From Petrocella atlantisensis (GTDB lineage: Bacteria; Bacillota; Clostridia; Lachnospirales; Vallitaleaceae): a stretch of 64,000 bases of DNA. The translations under genes were made by a program, and so were the position numbers. The notes beneath the pieces are model-generated. The model made no database searches. It was not told the DNA's origin and saw nothing but the letters and a program-made list of their open reading frames with translations. Positions 27,526 through 35,805 of this stretch are shown here, piece by piece. How positions within the stretch are numbered: the first letter of the stretch is position 1; every line of letters begins with the position of its first letter. The stretch is taken from contig NZ_LR130778.1 of NCBI RefSeq assembly GCF_900538275.1, positions 1,650,001 through 1,714,000 of the forward strand, given 5' to 3'.

Positions 27526-28347
27526 TCAAAAACGAACACCCGCCTCATCTAATAACGTTAACAAGGAAGCATCGAGCACCCGCCTTTTACTTAAAACTTG
27601 TTCTGCATTCGGAATCTTAAATATATTCGGATTTTCCATATAAAGGGCCAAGACACTTTGATTGACCGGATAATTGACAACAGATGGTGCCTGTTGGTCC
27701 GCATTGATGTATTTGACCAAATAAACTCTAGTGCCTTCTGTCAGGTAAGTATCTACCATCGCACTGGACATGCGAAGAACCTCTTCTTCTTCTAGGGCCA
27801 AATCTAACAATCCCATATGGACCTGGTCTCTGGAACGTTCAAAGGATTGTATCGATTTCTTCGCTAAAACGATGTAATCCTGACCTGTAGGAAATGCAAT
27901 CCTGACATCCACCACATCTGTATCTTCTAGTAAGTACGGTAATTCAATAAACCCAAACTCATAGATTCTAAGATTCTTATCCACCAAGGCGTCCTCCATA
28001 AACATAGACGGCGTCAACGGCAGATTTTTATCCACATCCATCAAAAGCTTTTTCCCAAGTAATGAAGAAGCTTCGGTGTAACTGGAGTCGATTGATTTTT
28101 CTGCGTCGATCTGCGATAATATTACATCTTCTTTTGTCAAAATACTTCCCTTTTTTAAGGACTTCGATGCTACTACAATGGTATGTGTTAATACCACTTC
28201 TTTTTCTTGATATATTGTGGTGGATAGAAACTCTGAAATCTCTTCTCTAAAAGTCAGAGATAAGACCGTAATCAATAAAAGACATAAAACCACACCTAGG
28301 AATCCTGCCACTAATAAGTTTTTTGTACGTTGTCGAATGATTGACAT
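27526..28347 (-). CDS. SAF-domain protein, CpaB/RcpC-like
   Basis: 273 residues. A membrane segment at residues 10-34 (LLVAGFLGVVLCLLLITVL) is followed by an SAF-type region at about residues 60-120 (VVASKSLKKGSILTKEDVILSQID). CpaB/RcpC proteins are periplasm- or wall-facing assembly factors of Tad pili. The last part, from residue 140, binds no motif I know. The ATG at 28347 is one base after the stop of the previous gene. The end of the frame, GTT CGT TTT TGA, adjoins the small acidic ORF discussed separately. Confidence 0.75.
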   Translation of the reverse strand: MSIIRQRTKNLLVAGFLGVVLCLLLITVLSLTFREEISEFLSTTIYQEKEVVLTHTIVVASKSLKKGSILTKEDVILSQIDAEKSIDSSYTEASSLLGKKLLMDVDKNLPLTPSMFMEDALVDKNLRIYEFGFIELPYLLEDTDVVDVRIAFPTGQDYIVLAKKSIQSFERSRDQVHMGLLDLALEEEEVLRMSSAMVDTYLTEGTRVYLVKYINADQQAPSVVNYPVNQSVLALYMENPNIFKIPNAEQVLSKRRVLDASLLTLLDEAGVRF

Positions 28348-28348
28348 C

Positions 28349-28990
28349 TCACGCCTCCGATCCAATGATTTTTTTCATGTGTTCTAGTGTCTCTTTCTTT
28401 CTTACAAAAGGGTCTACACAATACGGTATCGTATGAAAGGACATACCTATTTTTCTCCCTATTTCCATCATTTCATCTTTTTTCCCATCCGGAAAAAGCC
28501 ATTTACACCTCTGGGTCATAAGCATAGAATATCTGATACTAAATTCATCCACTTCATGTATCTTCCAGTCACTCACATGTCCTATAACCAAAGGTATATC
28601 TGCACGCTTATGCTCTTCTGCATATTTTTTTATAGCACCACCTATATCCAGCACTATGTAATGATAGTCTCCCTGATACAAATCCATAAGCTTTTCTTTT
28701 GATGTGGCCTTATAGTATGTAACACCTTTAATCGTAAAAGATTCTGTTGACATGACATCATGGTGCAAGCCTTCATATGCTTTTTCGATTCTACCAAAGT
28801 GGCCCGTATCATTAAGTTCCACTATGACTACCTTTCTCCTTTGTTTAGAGAGATAGTACGCCATCATAATACAAAAATGGGTAACACCTATACCCTTAGC
28901 TACGCCCGTCACTGCTATAACTTTGCTTCTTGATTTTTGAATTTTTGAGTGCTTGAACTTTTGATCTAATATGGTCTTTAACATCCCCAA
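28349..28990 (-). CDS. ParA/MinD-like protein of the Tad-like locus
   Basis: 213 residues. After a basic lead of about 22 residues comes VIAVTGVAKGIGVTHFCIMMAYYL, the outline of a deviant Walker A loop. The signature lysine before the final Thr is a valine. VVIVELNDTGHFGRIE and YIVLDIGGAIKKYAEEH fill the Walker A' and B positions. It closely parallels the C-terminal domain of the upstream kinase gene, suggesting duplication. The start (TTG at 28990 or ATG at 28984, after AAGGAG) lies 95 bp inside the kinase gene in a different frame, a long overlap. Confidence 0.65.
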   Translation of the reverse strand: MGMLKTILDQKFKHSKIQKSRSKVIAVTGVAKGIGVTHFCIMMAYYLSKQRRKVVIVELNDTGHFGRIEKAYEGLHHDVMSTESFTIKGVTYYKATSKEKLMDLYQGDYHYIVLDIGGAIKKYAEEHKRADIPLVIGHVSDWKIHEVDEFSIRYSMLMTQRCKWLFPDGKKDEMMEIGRKIGMSFHTIPYCVDPFVRKKETLEHMKKIIGSEA

Positions 28991-30428
28991 ACTTACTCCT
29001 TTTTATTCCTATGGATTGTGTAGCGTTTGCTTCAAAAATATCATCGAACAACTTTTTAGAGCGCTCCGTCACCTGATATGGATTCGGGTTATAAGGAATC
29101 TGATAACACTTGAAGTTAGCCATACTTTTTTTTATTTCTAGAAAAGCATCATCATCCATAAAATTGAACATATAGTGATACGACGGATTCGGACTACCAA
29201 AATAATATTCTTCAAAATAATCAATTTCCCAATCCTTACCACCACATAGCATTAGAACTTGATGGCTCTTCTGATAACTACCTTTTTGTACCAAATCTTC
29301 ATACTGACCGCCATCTACTATGATGACATCATAGATATCCATTATGCTCTTATCATAAGACAGATGATTCTGAAAACTATAAAAATGAATGTCCTTAAAA
29401 ATGAAATAGAATTTCTCTTCTATGATGGTTTTATACATATTATTGATTTTTATAAAATCATGATGTGCCTGCCATTCAATCAAGGCAACTTTTAATCCTT
29501 GTTCACAAAAGTAATGAGCAAGTACTATAGCTATATGCGTTGTACCCAATGACCTGTTTATACCTGTTAGAGTAATAACTTTATGACCTTTTTCAAGAAA
29601 AACATCATAATCCTTGTTATCACCATCCCGACTGTTTAAGGCCTTAATGTCTTCTTGTAAGGTTGCAACACTTTGATACCTTTTGCCTTGAACCGTTTCA
29701 ATACATTTCATAATAATTTCTTCTAAGCCTGAACTGATGAAAGGATTTTCTTCTCGTAAAGGTTGTAATCTATAAGGTGGTGTACTTAAATTCTTACCTG
29801 TTAGCAAATAATACATACTAACACCCAGTGAAAATATATCCGTGCGTACATCCGCCTTCGAAAATCCGAACTGTTCAGGCGCTGCGTACCCTCTCGTTCC
29901 AAACTGAGTCGTATCCCTAGTCGTATCTTGGCTATATTTTTTTGCTATGCCAAAATCTATCAGTTTAATATGCCCATTTTGCATTCTAATGACATTACTG
30001 GGTTTTAAATCTCTATAAATAATCGGGTGCTCTTGGAAAGTGTGTAAATAATTCAGGACATCACAAAGTTGCAACATTATATCGATGATTTCATTTTCTG
30101 TCAGCTTATTCTTAAACTTCTCAAGCACCTTGCCTTCGACATATTCCTCAACAAGATATATTCGATCTTCGTCTTCTTCAATATCCATAATTATTGGAAT
30201 TGAGGGATGACGTAATTCAATCAAAATATTTTTTTCTGCCAGTAAATCGACCTCACCATCTTTTTTCTTAATGGCTTTAATCGCAACCAAGCTCCCTATT
30301 TTATTGTTCTGAGCCAAATATACGATACTGGTCCCACCAATACCAAGGGGCCGGATAATCTTATAACGTTCAAAGAGAATAACGCCTGCCAATAATGTAT
30401 CTTCCAAGTCCTTCACTCCCAATCCCAA
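28896..30428 (-). CDS. Ser/Thr protein kinase fused to a ParA/MinD-like domain
   Basis: 510 residues. Residues about 20-270 form a eukaryotic-type kinase: glycine loop LGIGGTSIVY, lysine in VAIKAIKK, catalytic loop YRDLKPSN, metal motif IDFGIAKKY and YAAPEQFG. All key residues are present, so it should be active. The C-terminal half begins with KVITLTGINRSLGTTHIAIVLAHYF, a ParA/MinD-type loop without the lysine, then VALIEW and DVIIVDGG strands. There is no membrane segment. The start is uncertain: no ATG, with TTG or GTG candidates between 30428 and 30407. It is the first gene after a good promoter and probably the signalling or positioning input to the Tad-like machine (inference). Confidence 0.82.
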   Translation of the reverse strand: MGLGVKDLEDTLLAGVILFERYKIIRPLGIGGTSIVYLAQNNKIGSLVAIKAIKKKDGEVDLLAEKNILIELRHPSIPIIMDIEEDEDRIYLVEEYVEGKVLEKFKNKLTENEIIDIMLQLCDVLNYLHTFQEHPIIYRDLKPSNVIRMQNGHIKLIDFGIAKKYSQDTTRDTTQFGTRGYAAPEQFGFSKADVRTDIFSLGVSMYYLLTGKNLSTPPYRLQPLREENPFISSGLEEIIMKCIETVQGKRYQSVATLQEDIKALNSRDGDNKDYDVFLEKGHKVITLTGINRSLGTTHIAIVLAHYFCEQGLKVALIEWQAHHDFIKINNMYKTIIEEKFYFIFKDIHFYSFQNHLSYDKSIMDIYDVIIVDGGQYEDLVQKGSYQKSHQVLMLCGGKDWEIDYFEEYYFGSPNPSYHYMFNFMDDDAFLEIKKSMANFKCYQIPYNPNPYQVTERSKKLFDDIFEANATQSIGIKRSKFGDVKDHIRSKVQALKNSKIKKQSYSSDGRS

Positions 30429-30454
30429 TTCTACTAGGCACCATACTCTTATAT

Positions 30455-30483
30455 ATTATAGGGAGACCCTCCATAAAATGCAA
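30455..30483 (-). promoter_or_regulatory. Sigma-A promoter of the Tad-like locus
   Basis: On the minus strand TTGCAT (30478-30483) and TATAAT (30455-30460) are 17 bp apart. The spacer contains GGAGGGTCTCC, a short inverted repeat that may be an operator. Confidence 0.7.
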
Positions 30484-30695
30484 GAAGTTTTTTGATAATT
30501 AGCTTATTTATTTTAAATTATTTCATATTTTAAACAATTATGTTTATATATCACAAAAATGGAAACAATTCCACAATATAGGAATCATTTCCATTTATAA
30601 CAAGGCTAACCATAAAAAGACCGTAATTCATACAGACTATGGAAGGGTTTTCATGGGACCCCTTTAATAAGTTTATCTTTTTCTCACTAAAAAAA
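30484..30695. other. Intergenic region between prs and the Tad-like locus
   Basis: AT-rich, about 210 bp, with no supported gene. It carries the downstream flank of the prs terminator and the region upstream of the Tad promoter. Confidence 0.4.
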
Positions 30696-30724
30696 GGCCT
30701 CTAAGCTTTTCCCACTTAGAGACC
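30696..30724 (-). terminator. Terminator of the spoVG-glmU-prs group
   Basis: GGTCTCTAAG and CTTAGAGGCC pair (one G-U) around a 9-nt loop and are followed by seven T residues on the minus strand, 13 bp after the prs stop. Confidence 0.85.
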
Positions 30725-30736
30725 TTTATAATTTAC

Positions 30737-31702
30737 TTATACAAAGAGTTTAGATACAGACTCATTATGATGAATCCTTGAAATCGCATCTGCCAATATA
30801 TCTGCTACCGACAATTGTTTAATCTTATCTGTCTTTTTACCTTCAGGTAAAGCTATCGTATCCAGAACAACCAGTTCTTTAATCGCTGACTTCGTTATTC
30901 TTTCTATAGCCGGTCCGGATAAAACAGGGTGTGTACAACAAGCATATATCTCCGTTGCACCTTGATCATATAAGGCATTGGCAGCATTACAAATTGTACC
31001 TGCCGTATCAATCATATCATCTACCAATATAACCTTTTTACCTTTGACATCACCAATAATGTGCATAACTTCACTCACATTATCCTCCGGTCTACGCTTA
31101 TCAATAATAGCAATCGGCACATCAATGGCTTCTGCAAAACTTCTAGAACGCTTAACTGAACCAATATCCGGTGAACAAATAACTAAGTCCTCTTTTTTGT
31201 CATGAAACTTTTCTCTGTAATACTTGATCAAAAGAGGATTACCAAGCATATGGTCAACAGGAATTGTAAAAAATCCTTGTATCTGTGCACAATGGAGATC
31301 CATAGTTAGAACTCGATCACAGCCGGCAGTTTGGAGCATATCCGCTACCAGACGTGCTGTAATTGGATCTCTAGCCCTAGCCTTACGGTCTTGTCTTGCA
31401 TAGCCGTAATATGGCATAACCGCTGTAATGCGTCCAGCTGAAGCTCTTCTTAGGGCATCAATCATAATGAGTGTTTCCATTAAAGTGTCATTAACAGGGA
31501 ATGATGTGGGTTGAATAATAAAACAATCAACGCCCCTTACCATTTCTCCGATTTTTACGTACGATTCACCATCGCTAAACTTACCAACCTCTGCAATGGA
31601 TAATTCTGTTCCTAATGATTTAGCTATGTTGATTGCCAGTTCTTGGTTTGCGCCTCCTGAAAAAACTTTAATGCCATCATTGTTTCTGATTACACTGGTC
31701 AT
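30737..31702 (-). CDS. prs: Ribose-phosphate pyrophosphokinase (PRPP synthetase)
   Basis: Makes PRPP from ribose-5-phosphate and ATP for nucleotide, histidine and NAD synthesis. It has the usual class I length of 321 residues, with [16 protein letters not shown] near the start, the flexible-loop region [20 protein letters not shown] near residue 100, metal-binding [11 protein letters not shown], and the PRPP loop [14 protein letters not shown] near residue 222. The start follows AGGAGG. It is downstream of glmU with a 30-bp gap, the same order as in Bacillus subtilis. Confidence 0.96.
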   Translation of the reverse strand: MTSVIRNNDGIKVFSGGANQELAINIAKSLGTELSIAEVGKFSDGESYVKIGEMVRGVDCFIIQPTSFPVNDTLMETLIMIDALRRASAGRITAVMPYYGYARQDRKARARDPITARLVADMLQTAGCDRVLTMDLHCAQIQGFFTIPVDHMLGNPLLIKYYREKFHDKKEDLVICSPDIGSVKRSRSFAEAIDVPIAIIDKRRPEDNVSEVMHIIGDVKGKKVILVDDMIDTAGTICNAANALYDQGATEIYACCTHPVLSGPAIERITKSAIKELVVLDTIALPEGKKTDKIKQLSVADILADAISRIHHNESVSKLFV

Positions 31703-31732
31703 TCGTCTTCCTCCTAGGTTAATGCATTCACG

Positions 31733-33094
31733 TTATCTGTTTCTCTTAGCCCAATCCTCAATGTTTGTTTGCCTTGTTCTTGCTATACCTAGTGCGGATT
31801 CCGGTACATCATGTGTTATTGTCGATCCAGCAGCTGTGTAAGCTCTGTGATGTACAGTGACAGGAGAGACAAGGTTCGTGTTGCAACCTATGAAAGCTTC
31901 GTCCTCGATTGTCGTTCTATATTTTTTCTGTCCATCGTAGTTCACCACTACGGTCCCACATCCAAAATTAACGTTTTTTCCAACATCCGCATCTCCGATA
32001 TACGTAAGATGAGATACTTTGGTCCCGTCACCAATGGTTGCGTTTTTGATTTCTACAAAATCACCTATTTTTATATTTTGACCTATATTTGAATTTGGAC
32101 GTATGTAAGCATACGGTCCAATAGTGGTATCATGACTAATCTTGCTCTTTAATGCCGTAGACTGCTCAATATGAACGCGGTCTCCAAGTTCGCACTCTAC
32201 TATTTTTGTGTTAGGTCCTATTATACACCCTTCACCAATTTTTGTATGACCTTCTATAAAAGTATTGGGATAGATTTCTGTATCTGCTCCAATGATAGCA
32301 TCTTTACTAATATAGCATTGATCCGGATTGATCATACCAACACCCTCAAGCATCAAGTTCTTATTGATACGCCTTTGCATAATCAAACCTGCTTCAGCCA
32401 ATTGAACTTTTGTATTGATCCCTAGAATCTCATCACTTTCTTCTGTAACCAATACTTCTACCTTACCGCCCATATCCATAATAATCTTCATAGCATCCGG
32501 AAGGTAGTATTCACCTTGAACATTATCATTGGTTAACTTACCTAAAGCATCTTTAAGTGCCTTCGAGTCAAAGCAATACATGCCCGAATTGATTTCACAA
32601 ACCATTTTTTCCTGTTCTGTCGCATCTTTATGCTCCACACTCTTAAGGAATCGTCCATTATCGTCACGTAGAATCCGACCATAACCAGTAGGGTTCTCTA
32701 CCATCGTCGATAATACAACGACGTCACTGCTGGTTGTCTCACAGTGCTGAATCATCGCCTTCAATGTGTCACTTGTGATTAATGGCGTGTCTCCAAAAAG
32801 AACCAAAGTCTTTCCCTCAGCGTCCAAAAAATCCTCTGCCATCATGACCGCGTGTCCTGTTCCAAGTAGCTCTGTTTGCTTGGCATAAACCACATCGTGA
32901 GATATAGCTGCCTCAACAACCTCACTTTGGTGTCCTACTACCACGCATATATCTTCTATACTTGCTTCCTTAGCAGATTCTATGACATAGTCCACTAATG
33001 TTTTTTTTAGAATTTCATGAATGACTTTTGGTTTACCTGATTTCATTCTGGTTCCGCCACCGGCCGCCAAAATGATTGCCTTGATTTTTGACAA
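31733..33094 (-). CDS. glmU: Bifunctional UDP-N-acetylglucosamine pyrophosphorylase / glucosamine-1-phosphate N-acetyltransferase
   Basis: Supplies UDP-GlcNAc for the cell wall. The N-terminal nucleotidyltransferase begins IILAAGGGTRMKSGKPK and includes LVLFGDTPLI near residue 100. From about residue 250 hexapeptide repeats form a left-handed beta-helix with the acetyltransferase residues in IRPNSNIG and VNYDGQKKYRTTIEDEAFIG. Length is about 453 residues, standard. No ATG fits: the best start is TTG at 33094, 6 nt after AGAGGTG; a TTG six codons earlier is less well placed. Confidence 0.93.
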   Translation of the reverse strand: MSKIKAIILAAGGGTRMKSGKPKVIHEILKKTLVDYVIESAKEASIEDICVVVGHQSEVVEAAISHDVVYAKQTELLGTGHAVMMAEDFLDAEGKTLVLFGDTPLITSDTLKAMIQHCETTSSDVVVLSTMVENPTGYGRILRDDNGRFLKSVEHKDATEQEKMVCEINSGMYCFDSKALKDALGKLTNDNVQGEYYLPDAMKIIMDMGGKVEVLVTEESDEILGINTKVQLAEAGLIMQRRINKNLMLEGVGMINPDQCYISKDAIIGADTEIYPNTFIEGHTKIGEGCIIGPNTKIVECELGDRVHIEQSTALKSKISHDTTIGPYAYIRPNSNIGQNIKIGDFVEIKNATIGDGTKVSHLTYIGDADVGKNVNFGCGTVVVNYDGQKKYRTTIEDEAFIGCNTNLVSPVTVHHRAYTAAGSTITHDVPESALGIARTRQTNIEDWAKRNR

Positions 33095-33191
33095 AGAAGA
33101 CACCTCTTTCAATTTAACATAAAGTTAATACTGTCCGTGCTACATTTTACACTAGAAATTATATATGTTCAAGGTTTAACTCAATAAAAAA

Positions 33192-33211
33192 GCACTTCTA
33201 GATAGAAGTGC
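33192..33211 (-). terminator. Terminator-like hairpin between spoVG and glmU
   Basis: GCACTTCT-ATCT-AGAAGTGC on the minus strand is followed by six T residues, just after the spoVG stop. It should limit read-through from spoVG to glmU. Confidence 0.75.
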
Positions 33212-33217
33212 CAAAAA

Positions 33218-33514
33218 TCATTCCATTTCAGCCATTTCTTCGTATACTTCGCCTTCATCTAAAGAAATGGTTTCATATTTTTCAAGTATTGACTTTTGTA
33301 TTCTATCCCGTGTAATCGAATTAATGGGATGTGCAATATCTCTAAACTCTCCATCCAAAGCTTTCCTGCTTGGCATAGCTATGAACAGACCCTTTTCTCC
33401 CTCGATTACTTTGATATCATGTACAACAAATTCATTATCAAAGGTAACCGAAACCACTGCTTTCATTTTTCCCTCTTTGGTAATTTTTCTTACTCTTACA
33501 TCTGTAATCTCCAT
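33218..33514 (-). CDS. spoVG: SpoVG family regulatory protein
   Basis: Small nucleic-acid-binding regulator of 98 residues, linked in Firmicutes to sporulation septation and gene control. The family core is nearly complete: [30 protein letters not shown], and [10 protein letters not shown] followed by [10 protein letters not shown]. The C-terminus is acidic ([13 protein letters not shown]), a common feature. AAAGGGG precedes the start. It is the first gene of the spoVG-glmU-prs order shared with Bacillus. Its upstream region abuts the IS1634 target repeat at 33669, so the native promoter has at most about 155 bp of original flank. Confidence 0.95.
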   Translation of the reverse strand: MEITDVRVRKITKEGKMKAVVSVTFDNEFVVHDIKVIEGEKGLFIAMPSRKALDGEFRDIAHPINSITRDRIQKSILEKYETISLDEGEVYEEMAEME

Positions 33515-33668
33515 GTTTACCCCTTTCCATAAGTAGCTCTGACTATAAGTAACTTAACTGTCCACTTTGCACCTAACACTAATATCATACATATATCTCT
33601 TTCGTCCTCTTATTACAGGAAAATATTAGTACTAAAGGCCATTACTCTGTAAAATCACCACTATAATT

Positions 33669-33756
33669 ATTATAGTATATTATCAATAGGATGACAACTC
33701 TTTTTCTTTGTACGGTCGCGTTAATTTACTGTCGGAAAAGTAAGGATAGAAAAATC
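33669..33756. repeat. 88-bp direct repeat, left copy (target duplication of the IS1634-family element)
   Basis: Identical over all 88 bases to 35718-35805. It spans 45 bp of flanking DNA and the first 43 bp of the ISLre2 element, including GTTAATTTACTGTCGG. The offset is 2049 bp. Confidence 0.92.
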
Positions 33757-35717
33757 GGGTCTTTGACACTTGCCGAAGTAACTAAAACAGCGAAAACCTT
33801 ATAACAAGCCTATTTAGGCTTATTTTTTTGTCAAATTCTACTCTTTTCATTTACGTTCTACTACGTTCTATGATATAATATAGGGTATTAGGAGGTGTTG
33901 TTATGAGGCTGAAAGTTGTAAATTCTAAAATGTTCAATTATTATATGTCATAGAAACTATTTATGTTGATGGAAAACAAAAACTAGAACCGTCGAAAAAC
34001 TTGGCAGATATTCTGATTTAGAAAAAAGCTAAATGGTGCTAATCCCATAGAGTGGGCCAAAAAGTATATCGAAGATCTTAATCGCCAAGAAAAAGAACAA
34101 AAACGTGAGGTTATTATCAAGCTTAGGCAATCCACGCTTATTGATAAAGAGATTCAACGTTCCTACAACGGTGGCTATCTTTTTCTTCAACAGATTTATT
34201 ACCAGTTAGGGCTTCATAAGATTTGTAACGATATTTCTTCAAGGCACAAGTTCACCTATGACCTTAACGGTATTCTCTCTCGTTTGATTTACGGAAGAAT
34301 TTTTTCCTTCTTCCAAGCTTTGCACCTTTGAATCTTCTAAACGTCTTCTCGAACAGCCAAACTTTGAATTACAGAACATTTACAGGTCTTTAGAAGTTAT
34401 CGCTAAGGAATCCGATTTCATACAATCACAGCTTTACAAAAACAGTCTAGCAGTTTCTAAACGTAATGATCGAATTCTTTATTATGACTGTACCAACTAC
34501 TTTTTGAGATTGAACAAGAAGATGGCCTTAAACAATATGGACCCTCCAAAGAAAACCGTCCTAACCCTATTGTAGAAATGGGCTTGTTTATGGATGGAGA
34601 TGGTATTCCTCTCGCTTTTAACATTCACAGTGGCAATACCAATGAGCAGGTGACTCTAAAGCCTTTAGAAAAGCAAATTATCGAAGACTTCAAACTATCC
34701 AAGTTTGTTGTATGTACTGATGCCGGCTTATCTTCAAATGCAAATAGGAAGTTTAATAATATAAATGGACGTTCTTTTATTACAACTCAATCCATCAAAA
34801 ACTTAAGCAGTTTTTAAAAGAGTGGGCTTTAGAACCAACTGGATGGAGGCACAATGATTCCAAAGAAACCTTTGATTTAAACCTGTTTGATGAAAATGAA
34901 AGTCTTTGTGAGCAATATAAGAATATGACCTTTTATAAAGAGAGATGGATTAAAGAGAATGATCTTGAGCAAAACTGATTGTCACCTTTTCTCTTAAATA
35001 CCGTTATTATCAACGTCAGATCAGAAACAAACAACTTGAACGTGCCACAAAACTCATTAGCACTAACCCAAAAAGTATAGGTAAGAAAAGACAAAATGAT
35101 TATAAACGATTTATCGCTTCCACCAATGTTACAAGTGATGGTGAAGTTGCAGAAGAGACACTTTACCATCTTAATTCAAATACTGTTGCTGAGGAAAGTA
35201 TCTATGACGGCTTCTATGCAGTATGTACTAACCTTGACGAAGATGCTTCTGAAATAGCTAGAATTAACCACCGACGTTGGGAAGTTGAAGAATGTTTTAG
35301 AATTATGAAGAGCGAGTTTAAAGCAAGACCTGTTTATCTTCAAAGAGACGACCGTATAAAAGCGCATTTTACAACCTGTTTTCTAGCACTTGTTTTATAT
35401 AGATATCTGGAGAAAGACCTAGACAACCAGTTTACAACGAACGAAATCGTCGGCCAGTTAAAGGATATGAACTTCTATTGCGTTCCTGGACAGGGTTTTA
35501 TTCCGACCTATACACGTACTGATTTTACAGATGCACTACATGATACCTATGGATTTAGAACAGACTATCAGATTGTCAGCGACAAAGAAATGAAAAATAT
35601 ATACAAAAGACTAAAAAGTAAAAAAAGTACGCAAAAATTAATGACATATAAAAAGCTTGAAGCCCCTATTTATAAGGGATTTCAAGCTTTTTCTGTTTCA
35701 CAACTGTCAAAGACAGG
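33757..35717 (+). mobile_element. IS1634-family insertion sequence, decayed
   Basis: A 1961-bp element bounded by inverted ends GTCTTTGACACTTG at the left and CAACTGTCAAAGAC at the right. It carries a transposase coding region of IS1634 type broken by stops and frameshifts. It is flanked by the 88-bp direct repeat, in line with the known habit of IS1634/IS1549 elements of making long, variable target duplications. It inserted into the end of an ISLre2 element. Confidence 0.85.
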
Positions 35718-35724
35718 ATTATAG
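33903..35724 (+). pseudogene. IS1634-family transposase, frameshifted
   Basis: Starts at an ATG after AGGAGGTG. Similarity continues in changing frames: NGANPIEWAKKYIEDLNR near 34035, YNGGYLFLQQIYYQLGLHKIC near 34170, MGLFMDGDGIPLAFNIHSG at 34578 (DDE catalytic domain), and INHRRWEVEECFRIMKSEFKA near 35265 with the catalytic Glu region. The last 139 codons are open from 35305. At least four frame breaks exist, including a stop 17 codons in, so no active protein is expected. The final TAG lies inside the right-hand target repeat, not in the element. Confidence 0.85.
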
Positions 35725-35805
35725 TATATTATCAATAGGATGACAACTCTTTTTCTTTGTACGGTCGCGTTAATTTACTGTCGGAAAAGTAAGGATAGAA
35801 AAATC
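35718..35805. repeat. 88-bp direct repeat, right copy
   Basis: Perfect match to 33669-33756. The right part is the true continuation into the ISLre2 element. Confidence 0.92.
35754..35762. repeat. 9-bp target duplication of the ISLre2 element (left)
   Basis: TCTTTGTAC occurs here and at 37698-37706, directly outside both ISLre2 ends. A further copy at 33705-33713 comes from the 88-bp duplication. Confidence 0.85.
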
